DNA from: AEGEAN-183 sp964342745
GTDB lineage: Bacteria; Pseudomonadota; Gammaproteobacteria; Magnimaribacterales; Magnimaribacteraceae
DNA length: 5,459 nucleotides
NCBI GenBank assembly: GCA_964342745.1
Contig: CAYFFW010000039.1
Span: 1-5,459 of the forward strand
Direction of reading: 5' to 3'
Below are positions 1 through 5,459 of the stretch, in pieces. Each line of letters starts with the position of its first letter. Positions within the stretch are counted from its first letter, which is position 1. A program made the translations under genes and the position numbers. The notes under the pieces were generated by a model, which was given only the letters and a program-made list of their open reading frames with translations, was not told where the DNA came from and did not search any database.

Positions 1-1208
1 GCAATAGCTAAATCTCCGTGCGTACTACCTGAAATCTGAGAAACAGCTAATGTTTTGTTAATATCCAGGTCCATGGAGTAGCCACCTAAAATCATAAAGA
101 ATAACCAACTTCCAAGGGCACCAAAAATAAGCATTCCTAAGATTACTTCTCTAAGAGTCCTTCCTTTAGAGATCCGAGCTACAAATAAAGCTACTAAAGG
201 TCCAAAGGCCACCCACCAAGCCCAATAAAAAACCGTCCATTCATCTGCAAAATCAGACTTTTCTGTAATACCTAAAGTACTCATCTCCCAAAAATGGGTA
301 AACATAAAGACTAAGCCATTAAAGGCAGAATTAATAATCTCAAAAGTTGGACCAAGAAATAAAATTATAATAAGAAAAATACCAGCAAGAATCATATTTA
401 AATCACTTAATCTTTTAATTCCATTTGTTAACCCTTTGTAAACACTAAATCCAAACAGGCCAACACAAAATCCCAATACACCTAAGTCAACTAAAAAGGA
501 ACCTTCAAGATTAAAAATCTCTGAATATCCTGTACTTAACATGGGCATGTAAGATCCTATAGTTCCTCCTGCAGCTCCAATTGTTGCAACTACAAAAATA
601 AAATCTACTATCCTTCCTAGTAATGAGTTTTCTACATTCTTTAGTCCCAATCCTCTGAGGCTTGAACTTAAGCGTAAGGTACTTAATTTATATTTATAAA
701 AAGATATAGAAAGAGCAACGGCAGGAATTGCATAAACAGCCCAAGCACTTATACCCCAATGGAATAGACCATAAGCTGTTGATAGAGCATACGCTTCTTC
801 TGAGTAAGGAGTGATTCCAAATAAAGTTTCATCGACATAATAACCCCATTCAACTCCTGACCAGTAGATGATACCTCCGCCTATGCCTCCACAAAAAAGC
901 ATTCCCATCCAACTAATAGTTGAAAATTCAGTTTTTGCTTCTTTACCTCCAAGTATGTAACTACCATAATTTGAAAAGGCTATATAAAGCATGAAGATAA
1001 AACAAAGTGGAGTTAGGATTAAATATATTGGACCGAATACAGAAATAACAGAGTTCTTGTAGTTATAAATTAAAGCAGCTGTGCTTTCAGCGTTGTAAAG
1101 TATAAAAAAAGCAATGCTGATTACTACAACTAAACTTGTTACAAAAGTTATGTAGTCGACATTTTTTTTACTAAAACTGTCAAAAAATTCTTCCATAGTG
1201 TGAAGCAT
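1..1208 (-). CDS. BCCT-family (betaine/carnitine/choline) transporter, 3' end cut off by window edge
   Basis: This is an inner-membrane carrier of the BCCT family, which imports glycine betaine, choline, carnitine or related zwitterions, often as osmoprotectants. About 402 residues are visible; family members have about 500 or more, so roughly the last 100 lie beyond position 1. The frame is a series of hydrophobic helices starting near residue 20. Family marks are the glycine-rich segment CGGIGGGIIYWSGVEWGYY (residues 106-124), FHWGISAWAVY (149-159) and EWTVFYWAWW...ARISKGRTLRE (323-354). By alignment from memory with BetP and CaiT, substrate-box aromatics are kept at Y123, W151, W156, Y159, W331 and W332. 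Asn271 and Val339 stand where sodium-independent CaiT has Arg262 and Met331, which favours sodium-coupled symport (inference). The substrate cannot be named. The start is ATG at 1208-1206 (GGAAG lies only 2 nt upstream); ATG at 1196-1194 in the same frame is an alternative. It is divergent from the sulfotransferase gene. Confidence 0.93.
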   Translation of the reverse strand, partial: MLHTMEEFFDSFSKKNVDYITFVTSLVVVISIAFFILYNAESTAALIYNYKNSVISVFGPIYLILTPLCFIFMLYIAFSNYGSYILGGKEAKTEFSTISWMGMLFCGGIGGGIIYWSGVEWGYYVDETLFGITPYSEEAYALSTAYGLFHWGISAWAVYAIPAVALSISFYKYKLSTLRLSSSLRGLGLKNVENSLLGRIVDFIFVVATIGAAGGTIGSYMPMLSTGYSEIFNLEGSFLVDLGVLGFCVGLFGFSVYKGLTNGIKRLSDLNMILAGIFLIIILFLGPTFEIINSAFNGLVFMFTHFWEMSTLGITEKSDFADEWTVFYWAWWVAFGPLVALFVARISKGRTLREVILGMLIFGALGSWLFFMILGGYSMDLDINKTLAVSQISGSTHGDLAI

Positions 1209-1222
1209 AACTTCCACTAAGC

Positions 1223-1228
1223 TAGAAT
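1223..1228 (+). promoter_or_regulatory. Candidate -10 element for the TPR-sulfotransferase gene
   Basis: TAGAAT matches the sigma-70 -10 consensus at five of six positions. It ends 6 nt before the GTG start, so a transcript begun at the usual distance would start on or next to the start codon and be leaderless. The -35 counterpart is poor: GTGAAG at 1200-1205, with a 17-nt spacer and only TGA in common. The TAG of this element is also the in-frame stop that bounds the gene upstream. An AT-rich background makes chance matches common. Confidence 0.3.
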
Positions 1229-1234
1229 GTAAGA

Positions 1235-3250
1235 GTGAAGCAAGAAAAAAATATACAGGTTTCTATAAAAGAAGCTTATAGCAATGCTGTTTCATTACTT
1301 GAAGCTGGTAATTATGAATTAGCAGAAACGCAATTAGCTGAAATCCTTAAAAGCTATCCTAATGACCCAAATGCTCTAAGACTAAGTGGAGTTTCTTCAT
1401 TGGAACAAGGAAAGCCTGAGATGGCACTAATTCCATTAAGGAAAGCCATTAAAATAGCTCCAGATTTTGCTCAAGCTCATGAGGATTTAGGAACGGCATG
1501 GTTTCTTTTAAGAGAATTAGAAAAATCAGAGTTTTGCTTGAAAGCAGCTTTAAAATTAGACCCTTCAAAATTTTCAACCTGGAGAAATCTTGGTGATCTA
1601 CTTTCAGATCAAGGAAAGGAAATGGAAGCTAATAATGCCTATGAAAAGGCCTTATCGACTAGTGGTAAGTATAAGGATCTTACTAAAGCTATGAAACTAG
1701 TAAAAAAAGGACAGGTTGGAGAGGCAGAAAAGATTTACAGGCAAATTCTTAAAGATGATCCAAATAATGTTGATGCTCTTCGCTTATTAGGATTATTAGC
1801 TACCAAAGGAGGTTCAATAGATGAAGGAATATTGATTCTAACAAAATGCACTGAGATGGCTCCTGATTTTGCTCTTGCATGGGAAAATCTAGCTAATATG
1901 TATAGGCAAAAAGAAGGTTTTGATAATCTTGATAAGTCTATTTATTGCTTTAAAAAAGCTACCTCTTTAAGACCCAATTGGGCAGAGGGTTGGGCAGGTC
2001 TAGGAACTGTATATACACGATCCTCCTTACACGAAGAAGGCATAAAGGCATACCTAAAAGCTATTGATTTAAAAAAAGAACAGCCGAGAGTTCACTTAAG
2101 TCTAGGTCATGTATATAAGACTACCGGTAATCAAGATTTATCAATTAATTCTTATAAAAATGCAATAAAACACTTTGAGATGTTTGGAGAAGCATATTGG
2201 AGTTTAGCAAATTTAAAAACTTATAGTTTTTCTGCAAAAGAAATTAATTCAATGAAACAACAGTTAGCTAAAAAAGATCTACCTGAGCGCGAGAAAGTTC
2301 ACTTTCTATTTGCTTTAGGAAAGGCCTATGAGGATAAAAATAATTTTAAAGAGTCATTTAAATATTATGACGAGGGTAATGATATAAACAGAGGGAGGAG
2401 CAATTACGATCCTAAATCTGTTGAGGCTATTAGTCAGAGAATAAAGACTTTCTTTGATATTCAATTAATTAATGATAAAGAGGGTTACGGAGATAAATCT
2501 AAAGATCCTATTTTTATAGTAGGCCTACCTAGATCTGGTTCAACATTGATTGAACAAATACTATCAAGTCATTCAAAAATCGAAGGAACAATGGAACTTC
2601 CTAATATGTTAAATATAGCTAGAAAGCTTGGTTCAGGTACTAAAGATAATACTAATTACCCTGAAGTTTTATCCTCTTTATCAGAAAAAGAGCTAAGTTC
2701 TTTAGGTAGTCAATATATCTCTGAAACTAAATTTATTAGAACAAAATTTCCATACTTCATAGATAAGATGCCTAACAATTTCAGTCATATAGGCTTAATA
2801 CATTTGCTGCTGCCTAATGCAAAAATAATCGATGCAAGAAGGAATCCTCTAGATACTTGTTTTAGTTGTTATAAGCAACTATTTGCAAGAGGACAAATGT
2901 TTACTTATGACCTAGCCGAACTTGCTAGATATTATGTAAATTATATAGAACTTATGGATCACTGGGACGAAGTTTTGCCAGGTAAAGTGCACAGAGTCAT
3001 ATATGAAGATGTTGTTCAAAATCAAGAAGAAGAAACTCGAAAAATCTTAAACTATTGTAATCTTCCTTTTGAAGAACAATGTTTAACCTTTTATCAGACT
3101 AAGAGGGCAGTAAAGACAGCAAGCTCAGAACAAGTTAGACAACCAATTTATAATAAAAGTATTAACACTTGGCAGAATTACGAAGAATATCTAAAAGATT
3201 TAAAGGTCGGCCTTTTGCCATTAAAAGAACGTTTTAAGATACCTGACTAG
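1235..3250 (+). CDS. TPR-repeat protein with C-terminal PAPS-dependent sulfotransferase domain
   Basis: The protein has 671 residues in two parts. Residues about 13-320 form some nine tetratricopeptide repeats (recurring ALRL.G, AW.NL, A..LDP patterns), with one more at 353-386 just before the enzyme domain. Residues about 424-671 form a sulfotransferase of the Sulfotransfer_3 / tyrosylprotein-sulfotransferase-like type. PIFIVGLPRSGSTLIEQIL (425-443) is the 5'-phosphosulfate-binding loop of PAPS, DKMPNNF (510-516) is a family motif, and IDARRNPLDTCFS (532-544) is the 3'-phosphate-binding motif with Arg536 and Ser544. The enzyme should move sulfate from PAPS to a hydroxyl or tyrosine; the TPR part probably holds the acceptor, which is unknown. 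I see no signal peptide or membrane helix, so it is probably cytosolic. The start is GTG at 1235: an in-frame TAG lies at 1223 and no other ATG, GTG or TTG precedes the first TPR. No clear Shine-Dalgarno sequence is present. It could be co-transcribed with argG, 46 bp downstream, but the functions look unrelated. Confidence 0.93.
   Translation: MKQEKNIQVSIKEAYSNAVSLLEAGNYELAETQLAEILKSYPNDPNALRLSGVSSLEQGKPEMALIPLRKAIKIAPDFAQAHEDLGTAWFLLRELEKSEFCLKAALKLDPSKFSTWRNLGDLLSDQGKEMEANNAYEKALSTSGKYKDLTKAMKLVKKGQVGEAEKIYRQILKDDPNNVDALRLLGLLATKGGSIDEGILILTKCTEMAPDFALAWENLANMYRQKEGFDNLDKSIYCFKKATSLRPNWAEGWAGLGTVYTRSSLHEEGIKAYLKAIDLKKEQPRVHLSLGHVYKTTGNQDLSINSYKNAIKHFEMFGEAYWSLANLKTYSFSAKEINSMKQQLAKKDLPEREKVHFLFALGKAYEDKNNFKESFKYYDEGNDINRGRSNYDPKSVEAISQRIKTFFDIQLINDKEGYGDKSKDPIFIVGLPRSGSTLIEQILSSHSKIEGTMELPNMLNIARKLGSGTKDNTNYPEVLSSLSEKELSSLGSQYISETKFIRTKFPYFIDKMPNNFSHIGLIHLLLPNAKIIDARRNPLDTCFSCYKQLFARGQMFTYDLAELARYYVNYIELMDHWDEVLPGKVHRVIYEDVVQNQEEETRKILNYCNLPFEEQCLTFYQTKRAVKTASSEQVRQPIYNKSINTWQNYEEYLKDLKVGLLPLKERFKIPD
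1283..1654 (+). repeat. TPR superunit, copy A (protein-level duplication)
   Basis: Residues 17-140 of the TPR-sulfotransferase align with residues 151-277. The first 70 residues align without a gap at an offset of 134: ILKSYPNDPNALRLSG against ILKDDPNNVDALRLLG, and APDFAQAHEDLG against APDFALAWENLA. The offset then becomes 137 (KSEFCLKAALKLDP against KSIYCFKKATSLRP). The DNA of the copies has diverged, so the duplication is old. Confidence 0.7.
1685..2065 (+). repeat. TPR superunit, copy B (protein-level duplication)
   Basis: This encodes residues 151-277 of the TPR-sulfotransferase, the second copy of the roughly four-TPR block found at residues 17-140. It carries a 3-residue insertion near residues 226-232 relative to copy A. 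The register of matching residues extends over the whole block, beyond what the generic TPR consensus requires. Confidence 0.7.
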
Positions 3251-3281
3251 CCTTTTATACTTACCTGTATACAATACGCGC
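3243..3281 (+). promoter_or_regulatory. argG: Candidate argG promoter region with GC-rich discriminator
   Basis: The 46-bp gap before argG contains two -10-like hexamers: TATACT (3256-3261) and the overlapping TATACA/TACAAT (3268-3275). The second is followed by ACGCGCC (3276-3282), the only GC-rich run here, where a transcription start and discriminator would fall. CTGACT (3243-3248) is a poor -35 with a long 19-nt spacer that overlaps the stop codon of the previous gene. An 8-bp perfect palindrome, TGTATACA, lies at 3266-3273. I see no ArgR box. Transcription by read-through from the sulfotransferase gene is equally possible. Confidence 0.3.
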
Positions 3282-3296
3282 CTATTTTCTTGGATT

Positions 3297-4505
3297 ATGA
3301 CTAAACAAATAAGAAAAGTTGTCCTTGCATACTCTGGAGGTTTAGACACCTCAGTAATTTTGCATTGGCTTAAAGAGAAATACTCAGCAGAAGTAATTGC
3401 CTTTACTGCAAATATTGGTCAGGATCTTGATGCTGATCAAGTTTCATTAAGAGCAAAGAAAATAGGTGCCTCTAAAGTTTATATAGAAGATCTAAAAGAT
3501 GAATTTGTTTCTGAATATGTTTTTCCAATGTTTAGAGCTAATACAGTTTACGAAGGAGAGTATCTTCTTGGTACATCTATAGCGAGACCTTTAATTAGTA
3601 AAAGATTAATTGAGATAGCTCAAAAAGAGAAAGCAGATGCCATCGCCCATGGGGCAACTGGAAAGGGCAATGACCAAATTAGGTTTGAATTAGGTAGCTA
3701 TGCTTTAAATCCTGATATTCAGGTTTTAGCACCATGGAGATCCTGGGAGTATAAATCTAGAGCTGATTTAATTGAGTACTGCTCAAATCAACAGATTAAA
3801 ATTAACTTTGAAAAGGAAGATCCTGCTTATTCTATGGATGAGAATATTCTTCATACCTCTTATGAAGGAGGAATCCTAGAAGACCCTTCTATGCCTGCTC
3901 CAGAGGAGATATGGAAAAGAACCAATTCTATAGACTCAGCCCCAGAGGAGAGTGAAAACATAGAAATAGAGTTTTTAAAAGGCGATCCAATTGCAATAGA
4001 TAATAATCAAATGACCTCCTCAGAAATCCTCAAAAAATTAAATACTGTTGCAGGTAGACATGGTATTGGCAGATTAGATCTTGTCGAAAATAGGTTCACT
4101 GGAATGAAGTCTAGAGGGTGTTATGAAACTCCAGGTGGGACATTACTTCTAAAAGCTCACAGAGCTATTGAATCAATTACTTTGGACGGCCAAACAGCTC
4201 ATCTCAAAGATGAATTAATGCCAAAGTATGCAGATTTAATTTATAAAGGCCTTTGGTGGAGTCCTGAAAGGGAAGCTTTACAGGCTTTAATCGATAAAAC
4301 TCAAGAGAATGTAAATGGAAAAGTTAGAATGAACCTTCTTAAAGGCAATACTACAGTTATTTCAAGGTTATCTGATGACAGTTTGTATGATAAAAATCTA
4401 GTTACTTTTGAAGATGACAATTATGCATTTGATCAAAGTGATGCTAGTGGATTTATTAAAATTAATGCTTTGAGGCTTAAAATTAATTCAAAAAAGAAAA
4501 AATAG
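3297..4505 (+). CDS. argG: Argininosuccinate synthase
   Basis: This cytosolic enzyme joins citrulline and aspartate, using ATP (giving AMP and pyrophosphate), to form argininosuccinate, the penultimate step of arginine synthesis. The 402 residues match the usual ~400-residue form rather than the longer E. coli type. The N-terminal PP-loop AYSGGLDTS (residues 11-19) binds ATP. YEGEYLLGTSIARPLISKR (85-103), HGATGKGNDQIRFE (118-131, citrulline/aspartate site), YSMDENILHTSYEGGILEDP (178-197) and GRHGIGRLDLVENRFTGMKS (253-272), followed by RGCYETPGG (273-281), are all intact, so the enzyme should be active. The ATG at 3297 gives the normal family N-terminus; only TTGGATT precedes it, so ribosome binding looks weak. 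The C-terminus ends in four lysines encoded by an A-rich tract that contains an A AAA AAG heptamer. The gene is convergent with the ferredoxin reductase gene, 2 bp between stop codons. The gene for the next step (argH) is not in the window. Confidence 0.98.
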   Translation: MTKQIRKVVLAYSGGLDTSVILHWLKEKYSAEVIAFTANIGQDLDADQVSLRAKKIGASKVYIEDLKDEFVSEYVFPMFRANTVYEGEYLLGTSIARPLISKRLIEIAQKEKADAIAHGATGKGNDQIRFELGSYALNPDIQVLAPWRSWEYKSRADLIEYCSNQQIKINFEKEDPAYSMDENILHTSYEGGILEDPSMPAPEEIWKRTNSIDSAPEESENIEIEFLKGDPIAIDNNQMTSSEILKKLNTVAGRHGIGRLDLVENRFTGMKSRGCYETPGGTLLLKAHRAIESITLDGQTAHLKDELMPKYADLIYKGLWWSPEREALQALIDKTQENVNGKVRMNLLKGNTTVISRLSDDSLYDKNLVTFEDDNYAFDQSDASGFIKINALRLKINSKKKK

Positions 4506-4515
4506 AACTATTTTT
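4498..4515. terminator. Palindrome spanning both convergent stop codons; weak candidate bidirectional terminator
   Basis: AAAAATAG and CTATTTTT form an exact 8-bp inverted repeat around a central AA. The left arm ends with the argG stop TAG, and the right arm begins with the complement of the reductase stop TAG. Either transcript would end in a small hairpin whose 3' arm is U-rich. The stem has a single G-C pair and, sterically, a loop of about four bases, so it is much weaker than a standard intrinsic terminator. No GC-rich hairpin is visible nearby. Confidence 0.35.
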
Positions 4516-5459
4516 CTACCTTTACCCCTAATTTTTTATGTAACTTTGTATTCGATGTGGTGTACCCAAAAGGAACTCTTTCACCAGGATTACATCTTTT
4601 ATAGGCATCTTGAACAGCTAAAGTAGTTTCATGAAAACCACATAGAATTAAATCTAATTTACCTGGGTAATCATTTATATCTCCTACAGCGTAAATTCCA
4701 TCTATGCTAGTTTGATATTTCTCAGTATCTACAGAGATTTTCTTTCCGTTTAGTTTTAAATTCCAATTTTCTATAGGTCCTAATTTCTTATTTAATCCAA
4801 AAAGGAATAATATTTCATCACACTCTAAATTTTCGATTTTCTTTGTCTCAAAGTTTTTAATAGAAATGCTCGTAATTTTTTCAGAACCTACTAAATTTTC
4901 AATTACGTAAGGTGTTTTTAACTCGATATTTCCAGTTTCAACTAATTCTCGCATCTTTGCTTCAGTATTAGGAGATCCTCTAAACACATCTCTACGATGA
5001 ACTAAAGTGAGACTTTTAGTTAAGTCAGCTAATTCAACTGACCAGTCTAGTGCGCTATCTCCACCTCCAAAGATAATTAAATTTTTATTTTTATAAAAAT
5101 TCTTATCTTTTACTGAATAGGCCACACCATTATTTATAAATCTATCTGGATCAGGAATATTAGGTGGTCTTCTGGGTTCAAACGATCCTCCTCCTGCTGC
5201 AATAAAAATATTAGTTGCTACAAATTGTTTTTTTTCAGAAGTAACCACTTTCCATTTTTTTATTTCATCTGATGATTTAATTTCTTCTATTTGTTCCACT
5301 CTTTGGTTTAAATGCAGTCCATATTTAAATGGTTTAATTTGTTCCAAAATAGCCTCTATATGTTCTTCAGCTGTTTGGTTGGGTACACCAGGGATATCAA
5401 ATATTGGTTTGTCAGGATAGAGCTCAGCACACTGACCTCCAACTTTATCTAAATTGTCA
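4508..5459 (-). CDS. Ferredoxin--NADP+ reductase type 2 (thioredoxin reductase-like), 5' end cut off by window edge
   Basis: This cytosolic FAD enzyme moves electrons between NADPH and ferredoxin or flavodoxin. It belongs to the thioredoxin reductase-like FNR group (Bacillus YumC type). The 316 visible residues run open to the right edge; the family has about 330-350, so about 30-35 are missing, including the start codon and first FAD glycine motif. The first visible residues, DNLDKVGGQCAELYPDKPIF, are a family hallmark, so the TTG at 5347 is internal. Numbered from the first visible residue: AAGGGSFEPRRP (87-98) is in the FAD domain, FGGGDSALDWS (130-140) binds the NADPH pyrophosphate, VHRRDVFRG (153-161) follows it, IYAVGDINDYPGKLDLI (255-271) is the second FAD motif, and GYTTSNTKLHKKLGV (298-312) is the FNR C-terminal extension. 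The CxxC pair of true thioredoxin reductases is absent. The physiological partner ferredoxin is not in the window. Confidence 0.93.
   Translation of the reverse strand, partial: DNLDKVGGQCAELYPDKPIFDIPGVPNQTAEEHIEAILEQIKPFKYGLHLNQRVEQIEEIKSSDEIKKWKVVTSEKKQFVATNIFIAAGGGSFEPRRPPNIPDPDRFINNGVAYSVKDKNFYKNKNLIIFGGGDSALDWSVELADLTKSLTLVHRRDVFRGSPNTEAKMRELVETGNIELKTPYVIENLVGSEKITSISIKNFETKKIENLECDEILFLFGLNKKLGPIENWNLKLNGKKISVDTEKYQTSIDGIYAVGDINDYPGKLDLILCGFHETTLAVQDAYKRCNPGERVPFGYTTSNTKLHKKLGVKVEK

Noticed and set aside
1150..1175. A-run early in the transporter gene (AGT AAA AAA AAT) as a programmed frameshift site
   Set aside because: The frame continues normally through it with a good transporter sequence, and no downstream hairpin or alternative product is apparent.
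1194..1196. ATG at 1196 as the preferred transporter start
   Set aside because: No Shine-Dalgarno sequence stands at a usual distance; the ATG at 1208 in the same frame has GGAAG just upstream. The choice is not certain, so both are recorded.
1227..1229. ATG at 1227 as start of the sulfotransferase gene
   Set aside because: It is out of frame with the gene and is followed immediately by TAA.
3256..3273. Repeat or mobile-element end suggested by TATACT...TATACA
   Set aside because: The similarity is a few A/T-rich bases, with no target duplication or longer inverted repeat.
3251..3296. ArgR operator before argG
   Set aside because: No TGAAT-N4-ATTCA-like ARG box is visible in the gap; TGTATACA is too short and different.
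3251..3296. Intrinsic terminator between the sulfotransferase gene and argG
   Set aside because: No GC-rich inverted repeat followed by a T-run exists in the 46 bp.
4508..5347. Reading the reductase gene as a complete 279-residue protein starting at TTG 5347
   Set aside because: The frame stays open upstream to the window edge and encodes the conserved family segment VGGQCAELYPDKPIFDIPGVP, so the gene is truncated by the window and TTG 5347 encodes an internal leucine.
1..5459. tRNA, rRNA, CRISPR array, riboswitch or insertion sequence
   Set aside because: Coding sequence fills nearly the whole window; I saw no regularly spaced repeats, cloverleaf-like segments or transposase motifs.

Overview
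The window is gene-dense and visibly AT-rich (about one third G+C by eye). It holds four protein-coding genes in almost gapless packing: 26 bp between the two divergent genes, 46 bp before argG, and 2 bp between the two convergent genes. Short intergenic spaces, weak or absent Shine-Dalgarno sequences and A/T-ending codons suggest a streamlined bacterium, probably marine and planktonic. From memory of the family, the ArgG sequence reads as the gammaproteobacterial subtype (for example YSMDEN...SYEGGILEDP and LIYKGLWWSPER). An AT-rich marine gammaproteobacterium of the SAR86 kind is therefore my best guess, but no marker gene is present to prove it.

Layout. Positions 1-1208 (minus) carry the N-terminal ~402 residues of a BCCT-family transporter for quaternary ammonium or related osmolytes; its C-terminus lies off the left edge. 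Positions 1235-3250 (plus, GTG start) encode a 671-residue protein with about ten TPR repeats followed by a PAPS-dependent sulfotransferase domain. Positions 3297-4505 (plus) encode complete argininosuccinate synthase (argG). Positions 4508-5459 (minus) carry a type 2 (thioredoxin reductase-like) ferredoxin-NADP+ reductase. Its reading frame runs off the right edge, so the N-terminus with the first FAD-binding glycine motif is missing; the TTG codon at 5347 is internal, not the start.

No stretch of more than 50 bases lacks a gene. I see no tRNA, rRNA, CRISPR, insertion sequence or attachment site.

The four genes do not form an obvious pathway: osmolyte uptake, sulfation of an unknown acceptor, arginine biosynthesis and redox supply. 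The sulfotransferase gene and argG are co-oriented and could share a transcript, but a promoter-like stretch in their 46-bp gap could also start argG separately.

I found no convincing new multi-gene system. The points most worth a second look are the duplicated TPR superunit in the sulfotransferase, the 26-bp divergent start region with a possible leaderless message, and the argG/reductase junction, where a palindrome contains both stop codons and directly follows an A AAA AAG slippery heptamer.
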